Source of the DNA: Paucibacter aquatile | GTDB lineage: Bacteria > Pseudomonadota > Gammaproteobacteria > Burkholderiales > Burkholderiaceae_C | Assembly: GCF_002885975.1 (NCBI RefSeq) | Contig: NZ_POSP01000003.1 | Location: 868,001-932,000 of the forward strand | Direction: 5' to 3' | Length of the DNA: 64,000 bases | Part shown: one piece after another, positions 23,508-34,254 of the stretch | How the letters are laid out: every line of letters begins with the position of its first letter | Position numbering within the stretch: position 1 is the first letter of the stretch | The notes under the pieces: generated by a model | The model's database searches: none | Told to the model about the DNA's origin: nothing | What the model saw: only the letters and a program-made list of their open reading frames with translations | Made by a program: the position numbers and the translations under genes

Positions 23508-24529
23508 AGCCCATCCATTTGCACTCCGCGCCAGCCGGCCTGGTCTTGAACGGCGCCCCCGCCACGGGGCGCTATGCCGGCCAGCTGGACCTCGGCTTTG
23601 ACTGGCGCGGCCTGCAGCCCCCGCACGCACGCAGCTGGCTGTGGCGCCGGCTGCATCACAAGCGCTGGCTTTACCTGGGCCTCGGTGACGAGCGGGTGTT
23701 CATCGGCCTGGCCGTGGTCGATGTCGGCTGGACCGCAACGGCCTTCGCCTACCTGTTCGACCGGCAGCAAGCCCGCCTGCGCGTGGACTGGAGCCAGGAT
23801 GGTCTGCCGGGCCTGCAGGCGCACGTGGCCGATGCGCCGTTCGCAGCCGGCAGCGTCACCCGCTTCCGCGGCCCAGGCGCGCGCATCAGCCTGAGCCGTG
23901 ATTCGGGTCAGCTGATGCAGGTCCAGCTCGACACGCCACAGTTTCAGCTGGACGCGCAACTGGATCTCTCCCACTTGGCGCCCCCACTGCTGGCCATCGG
24001 CCCCATCGCCGATGGCGGCGTGGCCCATGCCACGCTGAAAACCAGCGCCCTGCCTTTGCGCGGCCAGGCGCGCTTGCGCGGCGCTGCCGGGCATGAGGAT
24101 CTGAGCCTGGACCAGGCCTGGGGCGCGCTCGACGCCTCCAACGGCCTGCTGGCACGCCACACCGCCTGGCGCTGGGCCAGCGCCCACGGGCCCGGGCTGG
24201 GCTTCAATCTGCAGCAGGGCTATTTCGGTGGGCAGGAAAACGCGCTGTGGCTGGACGGTCAGCTCATCCCGCTCGGCGCCGCCCAGTTCGCCTTCGACGC
24301 GGCCCGGCCCCTTCAGCCCTGGCAAGTGCGCACGGACGACGGCCTGCTCGACTTGCAGTTCCAGCCCGAAGGCGCCCGTCAGGACGCCCGCCACCTCGGT
24401 TTCGCCGCCAGCAACTATGTGCAGCCGGTCGGCCGCTTCAGCGGCTGGGTGCGAGCATCACCCGATGACCCCAAGCGCGAGGTTCACCAGCTGCTGGGCG
24501 TGACCGAGGACCATCGGTCGATGTGGTGA
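23504..24529 (+). CDS. DUF2804 family protein
   Basis: The 341-residue protein matches DUF2804 by its wording: LDLGFDWRGLQPPHARSW, LYLGLGDERVFIGLAVVDVG, then AFAYLFDRQQ and the late GYFGGQENALWLDGQL with a C-terminal VQPVGRFSGWV strand. DUF2804 proteins are predicted beta-rich proteins with a lipocalin/CrtC-like look, and no function is established. No signal peptide is visible. Its ATG overlaps the stop of the AraC regulator (ATGA), so the pair is translationally coupled, and its conserved neighbourhood with a lipid-hydroxylase-like gene hints at hydrophobic substrate handling; that last point is inference only. Downstream lies the large palindromic element. Confidence 0.7.
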   Translation: MKPIHLHSAPAGLVLNGAPATGRYAGQLDLGFDWRGLQPPHARSWLWRRLHHKRWLYLGLGDERVFIGLAVVDVGWTATAFAYLFDRQQARLRVDWSQDGLPGLQAHVADAPFAAGSVTRFRGPGARISLSRDSGQLMQVQLDTPQFQLDAQLDLSHLAPPLLAIGPIADGGVAHATLKTSALPLRGQARLRGAAGHEDLSLDQAWGALDASNGLLARHTAWRWASAHGPGLGFNLQQGYFGGQENALWLDGQLIPLGAAQFAFDAARPLQPWQVRTDDGLLDLQFQPEGARQDARHLGFAASNYVQPVGRFSGWVRASPDDPKREVHQLLGVTEDHRSMW

Positions 24530-24553
24530 TCCGAGAGCTGGGATGGCAGTGAA

Positions 24554-25161
24554 CGGCACATTGCGAACCTCCGCTGTCTTGATCTTTCCCGCTGCGGTGT
24601 CTCGGCCCGCCGCCGGGCTCATGGTTCGCGGGTCGGCTCTTCGAGCCGACTCCCCTCGGTGCTCACTGCGCGACTCAGCGGCGCCAAACTCCCTCCGTTC
24701 GCTGCGCTCACTGTGGTCAAACAGTGGCGCCGAGTCAGAGCTTGAAGCGCGCCTGAAGCAAACTTCGGCGCGCGCCTGAGCCGCTCCGCTGCGCCCTCGG
24801 CCGCGCACAAATCGCCCGTCGGCGGGCCGAGCCACCTCCGGAGATGGCGTGTTCCACCGTGGATGAGGCAGATCGATCGCGATGCAAGCGCCCTACAGCC
24901 CGTGCCGCTGCCGGGCGATTTGTGAAGGGCCGAGCAGCACAGCGCCTCGGGGCGCGCACGTACTCGTGCGCTTCAAGTTCTGACTTGGCGCTTCTGTCTG
25001 AACGAAGCGAACGCAGGGAGCGAAGTGAGTTATGCGCCAGCCCCGAGGCGCGAGCAGCGCAGGGAAGTCGGCCCGTCAGGGCCGACCCCGGAACCATGAG
25101 CCCGGTGGCGGCACGGGCTGCAGGGCCTCACGAAAAAGACCAGCAGCTGCTCTGTGCCGCT
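24554..25161. repeat. Two-armed palindromic intergenic element, copy 1
   Basis: Fills the gap between the convergent DUF2804 and clpB genes. The ends carry about 30 bp of inverted similarity (around 24608-24637 and 25081-25110, sharing GGGCTCATGGTTC). Inside, two ~240-bp arms repeat the same ordered blocks in opposite orientation: an end hairpin (24632-24650 and 25067-25086), a second hairpin with a 5-9 bp stem, a shared CTTGAAGCGC block with its own hairpin, and the 13-mer CACAAATCGCCCG. A near-identical copy lies inverted at 44311-44905. No credible gene is present; short open frames inside are GC-driven. Confidence 0.85.
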
Positions 25162-25198
25162 GGCAGTCCCTCGCAGAGCGAGTGGGGCCGCCACGCAC

Positions 25199-27805
<2,607 letters not shown>

Positions 27806-27830
27806 GGGATGAATCCTCCGTTGCTCGGAC

Positions 27831-27858
27831 AGCTGAGGCCATAGACCCGGCTTTCAAG
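27831..27858 (-). promoter_or_regulatory. Sigma-32-like heat-shock promoter of clpB
   Basis: On the minus strand CTTGAAA (27852-27858) is a perfect -35 core for the heat-shock sigma factor, followed after 13 bases by CCTCAGCT (27831-27838), which matches the -10 consensus CCCCATNT at five of eight positions. It lies 26 bases upstream of the clpB start. Confidence 0.5.
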
Positions 27859-27985
27859 AGGCCCGCGGCGCAGAGCGCGGCTTCTAGGGGGAGTGCTCCA
27901 GCGAGGGGCTTGCCACCGACGGCACGCAGCGAGCGGCACAATCGCCGCCGCAATCCTGTCAGCCGCCCTGCCTGCCTTCCACACC

Positions 27986-28504
27986 ATGAACCCGCCCCAG
28001 CTCTACACCGCCAGCGTGCCCGTGTTCCAACGCTACCTCAGGCAGCTGAGCCTGATGCTTGATGCAGCTCAAGCCGAAGTCACGAAGGGCCGCGTCAACG
28101 AGGCCCAGCTGCTGGAAGCGCGCCTGGCGCCGGACATGCTGCCGCTGCATTTGCAGGTGCAGATCGCCGCAGGATTTGTCCTGCGCGCCTGCGCCCCGCT
28201 GCAAGGGCTGCCCGTGCCACCACTGGGCAGCCCGGCGCCCGGTCTGGACGGCCTACAAGCCCTGCTGCGCGAGCGTCAAAGCTACCTCGACACCCTGCCT
28301 GCCGAAGCCTTCCGAGGTGCCGAAGCGCGGGTGATCGGCAGTGACGCCGGCCGAGCGCAGTTGCAACTGCCCGCCACCGAGTTTCTGCAGCACTTCGCCC
28401 TGCCCAATTTTTTCTTCCACATAAGCTGCGCTTACGCCTTGCTGCGCCAGAGCGGCGTGCCCCTGGGCAAGCAGGACTTTGACGGTTTGCATCGCTACCG
28501 TTAG
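27986..28504 (+). CDS. DUF1993 family protein
   Basis: The 172-residue protein resembles DUF1993: an opening LYTASVPVFQRYLRQLSLML, then LLEARLAPDMLPLHLQVQIA, and a C-terminal ALPNFFFHISCAYALLRQSG with the GVPLGKQDF motif. The family adopts a DinB-like four-helix bundle and its function is unknown. No signal peptide or membrane segment is present. It is divergent from clpB, the two starts being 180 bases apart. The ATG at 27986 begins the conserved region; the frame upstream is open but lies in the clpB promoter region. The following 292 bases (28505-28796) hold only the promoter region of the PEP-CTERM gene, with nothing recognised. Confidence 0.7.
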   Translation: MNPPQLYTASVPVFQRYLRQLSLMLDAAQAEVTKGRVNEAQLLEARLAPDMLPLHLQVQIAAGFVLRACAPLQGLPVPPLGSPAPGLDGLQALLRERQSYLDTLPAEAFRGAEARVIGSDAGRAQLQLPATEFLQHFALPNFFFHISCAYALLRQSGVPLGKQDFDGLHRYR

Positions 28505-28796
28505 CCCCTGAACCAGCGCGCCCGATGTCCGGGGCAACGCTGCCTGTCCTTCGCGTGAGCGACGACACCCAAGGCTTGTCCGCGAGCCCCCTAACTTGAA
28601 GTTCGTCCGGCCCTGACGTCCTTGCCGCATGTCCGTCTCTGAGGGGTCGGCGCGCTCAAGGCGTGGGCGAAGGGACTGGCGGCCGTTTCACAGGCCCAAC
28701 CTCATTCGCCTGTTCATGGCCATGACGCCCGGCACTCCATTGTCATTCGCCCCGTCCCGCTGCCCACATCCGCAGCACTTCACCACAGGGATCCAC

Positions 28797-31700
28797 ATGA
28801 AGAACGCACCGCGTGTTCCATCTCGCCGTCCATCGAAGCAGCTGATGCCGATGCCCATGCGCTTGAGTCCCCTGCTGCTGGCCAGCTTGCTGGCATTGGG
28901 CGCCGGTCCGGTCCAGGCGCTGGACTACGTCTGGCTGGGAGGCACAGGCAGCTGGACCGATGCAAACAAATGGTCACTGCTGGGCCTGCCGGATTCCGGC
29001 GACACAGCCACCCTCAGCACCGGCAGCGCCATTCTGGACAGCGACCGACTGCTGGACCGCTTGATCCTGGCCGGCGGCAACCGTGGCGGCAGCGGCCTGC
29101 TCACCAGCGGCGCCCTCACCTTCTCCTCCGGCTCCCTCTTCGGCCCCGGCACCACCACCATCACCGGCGCGGCCAGTTTCTCCGGCAGCAACAACCAGTA
29201 CGTCGACGCCACCCACACCCTCAACCTCAACGGTGGCGCCAGCTGGTCCGCCGGCAGCGGCACCATCTCCGTCGGCTCCAATGCCCGCATCAACGTCGCC
29301 TCCGGCACCACCTTCGTCGATGCCGGTACCCTCAACCCCTCCGGCAACCGCTACCTCGCCTACTCCGGCAACGGCAGCTTCAACAACGCCGGCACCTACG
29401 AGCGCAACGGCCTGGGCACCACACACGCCTACGGTTTCAACAACAGCGGCACGCTCAAGATCAACGCCGGCACGATGCTGATGCGCGCCGACTCCAGCTC
29501 CTCCGGCCAGATCCAGATCGCCAGCGGCGCTGTGCTCGACTACTCCGGTGGCAACGCCACCATCTCCGGCAGCGTCAGCAACGCCGGCCTGCTGCGCCAG
29601 AGCGCCGGCAACCTCACCCTCACCGCGGCCGCCAGCATCGACGGCGCCCTGCAACTGGACTACGGCAACTTCTACAACGAAGGCAGCCACAGCGTGGCCA
29701 GCCTGGGCCTGGCCGGCGGCAACCGCGGTGGCAGCGGCCTGCTCACCGCCGGCGCCCTCACCTTCTCCTCCGGCTCCCTCTTCGGCCCCGGCACCACCAC
29801 CATCACCGGCGCGGCCAGCTTCTCCGGCAGCAACAACCAGTACGTCGACGCCACCCACACCCTCAACCTGAACGGCGGCGCCAGCTGGTCCGCCGGCAGC
29901 GGCACCATCTCCGTCGGCTCCAATGCCCGCATCAACGTCGCCGCAGGCACCACCTTCGTCGATGCCGGTGCCCTCAACCCCTCCGGCAACCGCTACCTCG
30001 CCTACTCCGGCAGCGGCAGCTTCAACAATGCCGGCACCTACGAGCGCAACGGCCTGGGCACCACACACGCCTACGGTTTCAACAACAGCGGCACGCTCAA
30101 GATCAACGCCGGCACGATGCTGATGCGCGCTGACTCCAGCTCCTCCGGCCAGATCCAGATCGCCAGCGGCGCTGTGCTCGACTACTCCGGTGGCAACGCC
30201 ACCATCTCCGGCAGCGTCAGCAACGCCGGCCTGCTGCGCCAGAGCGCCGGCAACCTCACCCTCACCGCGGCCGCCAGCATCGACGGCGCCCTGCAACTGG
30301 ACTACGGCAACTTCTACAACGAAGGCAGCCACAGCGTGGCCAGCCTGGGCCTGGCCGGCGGCAACCGCGGCGGCAGCGGCCTGCTCACCGCCGACGCCCT
30401 CACCTTCTCCTCCGGCTCCCTCTTCGGCCCCGGCACCACCACCATCACCGGCGCGGCCAGCTTCTCCGGCAGCAACAACCAGTACGTCGACGCCACCCAC
30501 ACCCTCAACCTGAACGGCGGCGCCAGCTGGTCCGCCGGCAGCGGCACCATCTCCGTCGGCTCCAATGCCCGCATCAACGTCGCCTCCGGCACCACCTTCG
30601 TCGATGCCGGTATCCTCAACCCCTCCGGCAACCGCTACCTCGCCTACTCCGGCAACGGCAGCTTCAACAATGCCGGCACCTACGAGCGCAACGGCCTGGG
30701 CACCACACACGCCTACGGTTTCAACAACAGCGGCACGCTCAAGATCAACGCCGGCACGATGCTGATGCGCGCTGACTCCAGCTCCTCCGGCCAGATCCAG
30801 ATCGCCAGCGGCGCTGTGCTCGACTACTCCGGTGGCAACGCCACCATCTCCGGCAGCGTCAGCAACGCCGGCCTGCTGCGCCAGAGCGCTGGCAACCTCA
30901 CCCTCACCGCGGCCGCCAGCATCGACGGCGCCCTGCAACTGGACTACGGCAACTTCTACAACGAAGGCAGCCACAGCGTGGCCAGCCTGGGCCTGGCCGG
31001 CGGCAACCGCGGTGGCAGCGGCCTGCTCACCGCCGGCGCCCTCACCTTCTCCTCCGGCTCCCTCTTCGGCCCCGGCACCACCACCATCACCGGCGCGGCC
31101 AGCTTCTCCGGCAGCAACAACCAGTACGTCGACGCCACCCACACCCTCAACCTGAACGGCGGCGCCAGCTGGTCCGCCGGCAGCGGCACCATCTCCGTCG
31201 GCTCCAATGCCCGCATCAACGTCGCCGCAGGCACCACCTTCGTCGATGCCGGTACCGTCAACCCCTCCGGCAACCGCTACCTCGCCTACTCCGGCAATGG
31301 CAGCTTCAACAACGCCGGCACCTACGAGCGCAACGGCCTGGGCACCACCCAGGCCTACGGCTTCAACAACAGCGGCCAGATTCACATCAACTCCGGCACT
31401 TTCCTGCTCCGAGACGCATGGAACAACACCGGGGTCGCCCGCATTGCTGCAGGCGCGAGCCTGAGCTCATCTGAGGCCAACTTCAACAACCACGGGCGGC
31501 TGGAGGGCGACGGAATGATCCGGACTGCAGGCCAGAGCTATGCGCTGCTGAACCTGGGCGAGCTGAGCCCAGGAAGCTTGTCCACCGTCGGCCAACTGGC
31601 CATCGACGGCGATCTGACCCTGGGCAGCACCTCGGTGCTGGACATCGACCTGGCCAGCTTGAGCAGCTTTGATGCCATCAGCATCAGCAGCGACTTGCGC

Positions 31701-31982
31701 GTCGGCGGCGTGCTGAAAGTGGAGAGCCTGGACGGATTCGGCCCTCAGGTGGGAGACAGTTTCAAGATCGCCACCTTCAGCCAACTGGTCGGCGGGGGCC
31801 GCTTCAGCCAGGTGCAATGGCTGGGCAGCCCGGGCTTGACGCTGAGCGTCGACTACAACGCCAGCGACATCACCTTGCGCGTGACTGCGGTGCCTGAGCC
31901 TTCCAGCTGGGCGCTGATGTTCTCGGGCCTGGCTTTGTTCGGCTGGCTGTCATCGCGTCGCCACCGCGTGGCTGAGCAGTAA
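28797..31982 (+). CDS. Large repetitive PEP-CTERM surface/exopolysaccharide-associated protein
   Basis: The 1061-residue protein has a signal peptide (LSPLLLASLLALGAGPVQA before LDYVW), an opening VWLGGTGSWTDANKWSL motif seen in autotransporter-like beta-helix proteins, about 3.6 copies of a 214-residue Gly/Ser/Asn-rich repeat, and a C-terminal sorting tag: the VPEPSSWALM motif, a hydrophobic segment (FSGLALFGWL) and a basic end (SSRRHR). PEP-CTERM proteins are processed by exosortase and released to the envelope or biofilm matrix. The repeat wording (FSSGSLFGPGTTTITGAASF; GTYERNGLGTTHAYGFNNSG) suggests a right-handed beta-helix with stacked turns. AGGGAT precedes the ATG at 28797 by about eight bases; upstream in-frame codons lack family features. 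No exosortase is in the window. Confidence 0.85.
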   Translation: MKNAPRVPSRRPSKQLMPMPMRLSPLLLASLLALGAGPVQALDYVWLGGTGSWTDANKWSLLGLPDSGDTATLSTGSAILDSDRLLDRLILAGGNRGGSGLLTSGALTFSSGSLFGPGTTTITGAASFSGSNNQYVDATHTLNLNGGASWSAGSGTISVGSNARINVASGTTFVDAGTLNPSGNRYLAYSGNGSFNNAGTYERNGLGTTHAYGFNNSGTLKINAGTMLMRADSSSSGQIQIASGAVLDYSGGNATISGSVSNAGLLRQSAGNLTLTAAASIDGALQLDYGNFYNEGSHSVASLGLAGGNRGGSGLLTAGALTFSSGSLFGPGTTTITGAASFSGSNNQYVDATHTLNLNGGASWSAGSGTISVGSNARINVAAGTTFVDAGALNPSGNRYLAYSGSGSFNNAGTYERNGLGTTHAYGFNNSGTLKINAGTMLMRADSSSSGQIQIASGAVLDYSGGNATISGSVSNAGLLRQSAGNLTLTAAASIDGALQLDYGNFYNEGSHSVASLGLAGGNRGGSGLLTADALTFSSGSLFGPGTTTITGAASFSGSNNQYVDATHTLNLNGGASWSAGSGTISVGSNARINVASGTTFVDAGILNPSGNRYLAYSGNGSFNNAGTYERNGLGTTHAYGFNNSGTLKINAGTMLMRADSSSSGQIQIASGAVLDYSGGNATISGSVSNAGLLRQSAGNLTLTAAASIDGALQLDYGNFYNEGSHSVASLGLAGGNRGGSGLLTAGALTFSSGSLFGPGTTTITGAASFSGSNNQYVDATHTLNLNGGASWSAGSGTISVGSNARINVAAGTTFVDAGTVNPSGNRYLAYSGNGSFNNAGTYERNGLGTTQAYGFNNSGQIHINSGTFLLRDAWNNTGVARIAAGASLSSSEANFNNHGRLEGDGMIRTAGQSYALLNLGELSPGSLSTVGQLAIDGDLTLGSTSVLDIDLASLSSFDAISISSDLRVGGVLKVESLDGFGPQVGDSFKIATFSQLVGGGRFSQVQWLGSPGLTLSVDYNASDITLRVTAVPEPSSWALMFSGLALFGWLSSRRHRVAEQ
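29073..31380 (+). repeat. Tandem 642-bp coding repeats (about 3.6 units)
   Basis: Units start at 29073, 29715, 30357 and 30999, each 642 bp (214 codons) and nearly identical in nucleotide sequence. Differences are few, for example TSGALTF, TAGALTF, TADALTF and TAGALTF at the same place, and AGTLNP, AGALNP, AGILNP and AGTVNP. The fourth unit is cut at about 31380. Silent positions are conserved too, pointing to recent duplication or gene conversion. Confidence 0.95.
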
Positions 31983-32061
31983 GCGGGCACCCGGCTGGCC
32001 GGGGGCGCCGTCGAGCCAGCAACTCATGACCTCGTTCTTCGCCCCTGCCCTGCTCGCGACA

Positions 32062-32463
32062 TCAAGCACCCATCGCCAGCCACAAGCGAATCAGCCTCAT
32101 ACCCAGCGCCGCACACGCCAGCGAGCCCAGCACATGGGCTGCGGCGTGCAGCAAGGCCATCCCCATCTCGCCCCGCTGCAACAGCCCCAGCGATTCACCC
32201 GAAAAGGCCGAGAAGGTGGTCAAGCCACCGAGAAAGCCGGTGACCAGCAGCAGGCGCAGGAACTCATCCGGCGTGCGGCCGAACCATTCCAGCGCCATGC
32301 CGATGAGCAGGCCGCCGACCAGATTGACCAGCAAGGTGCCGAGCGGGAAACCGGCGTAGCTGCTGTTGAAGTAAACGCCGGCGACCCAGCGGCAGAGCGC
32401 GCCCAAAGCAGCACCACCGGCAACGGCGGCACCCTGGGCCAGCCCCACAGGCAGGCCGCTCAC
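32062..32463 (-). CDS. crcB: Fluoride channel CrcB (Fluc)
   Basis: The 133-residue protein has four hydrophobic segments and the CrcB/Fluc signature: GGAALGALCRWVAGVYFN, then FPLGTLLVNLVGGLLIGMAL with the pore Asn, and TGFLGGLTTFSAFSGESLGL. Fluc channels are dual-topology dimers that export fluoride from the cytoplasm. The length is usual. Its start overlaps the moaE stop by four bases on the same strand, so it is co-transcribed with and coupled to the molybdopterin synthase gene. I looked for a fluoride riboswitch upstream and did not see one, which is expected if it is translated from the moaE transcript. Confidence 0.9.
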   Translation of the reverse strand: MSGLPVGLAQGAAVAGGAALGALCRWVAGVYFNSSYAGFPLGTLLVNLVGGLLIGMALEWFGRTPDEFLRLLLVTGFLGGLTTFSAFSGESLGLLQRGEMGMALLHAAAHVLGSLACAALGMRLIRLWLAMGA

Positions 32464-32963
32464 AGAGTCGAACCCGCCGTATTGCCGGCCACCTGAATGC
32501 CCCAGCGAGCCAGCGCCGCATCGTCCGCTTCGCGGGCATCGACCCAGTGGCCGCCCTCGGCCGTGTATTCCTTCTTCCAGAACGGCGCCTGGGTCTTGAG
32601 GTAGTCCATTAGAAATTCGCAGGCCTGGAAGGCCTGGCCGCGGTGGCGGGCGCTGACCAGCACCAGCACGATCTGATCCAAGGCCGCCAGGCGACCAACC
32701 CGGTGGATCACGCGGGCCTCGTGGATGTCGAAGCGCTGCAATGCCGCCTCAATCATGGCTTCGATGCTGGCCTCGGTCATGCCGGGGTAATGCTCGAGCT
32801 CCATGGCCTCGATGGCCGGCCCCTCGCCCCCGACATCTCGCACCGTGCCCAGAAAGCTGACCACCGCGCCTGTGCGCCCATCGCCCGCGCGCAAGGCGGC
32901 CGCTTCCTGGCTCAAGTCAAAATCTTCCGTCTGGATGCGGACACGAGTGGGGCTGACTGTCAT
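32460..32963 (-). CDS. moaE: Molybdopterin synthase catalytic subunit MoaE
   Basis: MoaE works with MoaD to insert two sulphurs into cyclic pyranopterin monophosphate, giving molybdopterin. The 167 residues show the family blocks GAVVSFLGTVRDVGGEG, MELEHYPGMTEASIEAMI, VIHRVGRLAALDQIVLVLVS, ARHRGQAFQACEFLMDYLKT and the catalytic-lysine region PFWKKEY. The ATG at 32963 precedes the usual N terminus by a short extension; longer frames upstream run antisense to the SPFH gene and are not coding. moaD is not adjacent. It shares a transcript with crcB. Confidence 0.93.
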   Translation of the reverse strand: MTVSPTRVRIQTEDFDLSQEAAALRAGDGRTGAVVSFLGTVRDVGGEGPAIEAMELEHYPGMTEASIEAMIEAALQRFDIHEARVIHRVGRLAALDQIVLVLVSARHRGQAFQACEFLMDYLKTQAPFWKKEYTAEGGHWVDAREADDAALARWGIQVAGNTAGSTL

Positions 32964-33182
32964 GGCGCGGATTGTGTCATCGGCCACTGGAGATATCACA
33001 TCCAGCTTGGGGATCGACGGTGAATTTGACCCGGGGGCGAGCCCGGAGGCATTGGTACTTTGTCGCATACTGCCCGGCAAGCGCGGTCGGTTTGCATCGA
33101 AGCCAGAGCTTCGATGCCAGCACATCGGTGATGTGCTGGCGCCGGCTGCATGGGATCGGGCTGACAACAAGGAGACGCGGCC

Positions 33183-34238
33183 ATGGGCCTGATGGATTTC
33201 ATCAAGAAGCAGTTCATAGACATCCTCCAGTGGACGGAGGATGGAGACGGCACGCTGGCCTGGCGCTTCCCCATGGCCGATATGGAAATCCAGTACGGCG
33301 CCTCGCTGACGGTGCGCGAGTCGCAGCTGGCCGTGTTCGTCAACGAAGGCAAGGTCGCCGATGTCTTTGGGCCTGGAACCCACACCCTGAACACCCAGAC
33401 CCTGCCGGTGCTGACCTATCTGAAGAACTGGGACAAGCTCTTCGAATCGCCCTTCAAGAGTGACGTCTACTTCTTCAGCACCCGCCAGCAGGTGGACCAG
33501 CGCTGGGGCACGCAGCAGCCGGTGACCATCCGCGACAAGGACTTTGGTGCCGTGCGCCTGCGCGCCTTCGGCAATTTCGTCTACCGCGTGGCCGATGCGA
33601 AACTCTTCCACACCGAGATCTCCGGCACGCGCGAGCGCTACACCGTGCAGGATCTGGACGGCCAACTGCGCGGCCTGATGCTGCAACACATCAGCGATGC
33701 GGTGGCCCAAAGCGGCATCCCCTTCCTGGATCTGGCGGCCAACCAGATCGAGTTTGCGCGCCAGCTGCAAACCGCCACCGCGCCCGAGTTTGAAAAGATC
33801 GGCCTGAAGCTGGAGGGCGTGACGCTGCAGAACGTCTCCCTGCCGGAAGAGCTGCAGAAGATCCTCGACCAGAAGATCGGCATGGGCATGATCGGTCAGA
33901 ACATGGGCCAGTTCATGCAGTACCAGACCGCTCAAGCCATCCCCAAGCTGGCCGAAGGCGTGGGCCAGGGCGGCGGCGGCGGTGTCGCGGGCGACGCCAT
34001 GGGCCTGGGCGCCGGCCTGGCCATGGGTCAGGTCTTGGCCCAACAGCTGCAAGGCGGCCTGGCGGCTGCAGCAGCACCCGTGGCCGCGGCCGCTGTGGCT
34101 GCTGCGGCGCCCGTGGTGCAAAGCGCCGAGGACATCATGCAGCTGCTGGAGAAGCTCGGCGACTTGAAGACCAAGGGCATCCTGACCGACGAAGAGTTCG
34201 CCGCCAAGAAGGCCGACCTGCTCAAGAAGCTGGGCTGA
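33183..34238 (+). CDS. SPFH/Band-7 domain protein with C-terminal SHOCT domain
   Basis: The 351-residue protein has an N-terminal SPFH-like domain of the YdjI/virion-core-protein group: TLAWRFPMADMEIQYGASLT, VRESQLAVFVNEGKVADVFG, GTHTLNTQTLPVLTYLKNW and the later KIGLKLEGVTLQNVSLPEEL. A Gly/Ala-rich linker follows (from about residue 255), then a short helical C-terminal SHOCT domain (EDIMQLLEKLGDLKTKGILT). SPFH proteins form membrane-associated scaffolds; this subgroup is found in gene clusters with DUF4178 and DUF350 proteins and is linked by context to envelope stress. No transmembrane segment is visible, so it probably binds the membrane through partners. A TTG-initiated DUF4178 gene follows after 16 bases. 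Confidence 0.8.
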   Translation: MGLMDFIKKQFIDILQWTEDGDGTLAWRFPMADMEIQYGASLTVRESQLAVFVNEGKVADVFGPGTHTLNTQTLPVLTYLKNWDKLFESPFKSDVYFFSTRQQVDQRWGTQQPVTIRDKDFGAVRLRAFGNFVYRVADAKLFHTEISGTRERYTVQDLDGQLRGLMLQHISDAVAQSGIPFLDLAANQIEFARQLQTATAPEFEKIGLKLEGVTLQNVSLPEELQKILDQKIGMGMIGQNMGQFMQYQTAQAIPKLAEGVGQGGGGGVAGDAMGLGAGLAMGQVLAQQLQGGLAAAAAPVAAAAVAAAAPVVQSAEDIMQLLEKLGDLKTKGILTDEEFAAKKADLLKKLG

Positions 34239-34254
34239 GGAAGCAGCGCGCGCC

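Noticed and set aside
24554..25161. Short genes within the palindromic element
   Set aside because: Open frames of 60-150 codons appear on both strands in several frames, have Arg/Ser-rich products without motifs and coincide with the inverted repeats; the same occurs in the second copy.
29073..31380. A CRISPR-like or satellite array
   Set aside because: The repeat unit is 642 bp, continuous and in frame with a single protein; there are no spacers.
28974..31385. An 803-codon open frame antisense to the PEP-CTERM repeats
   Set aside because: It follows the 642-bp repeats in a frame free of stops because of base composition, has a low-complexity Gly/Ala/Val/Glu product, and lies opposite a gene with signal peptide and sorting tag.
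31983..32061. A terminator after the large PEP-CTERM gene
   Set aside because: A short CCGGCTGGCCGG stem is present but no T-tract follows, so support is too weak to list.
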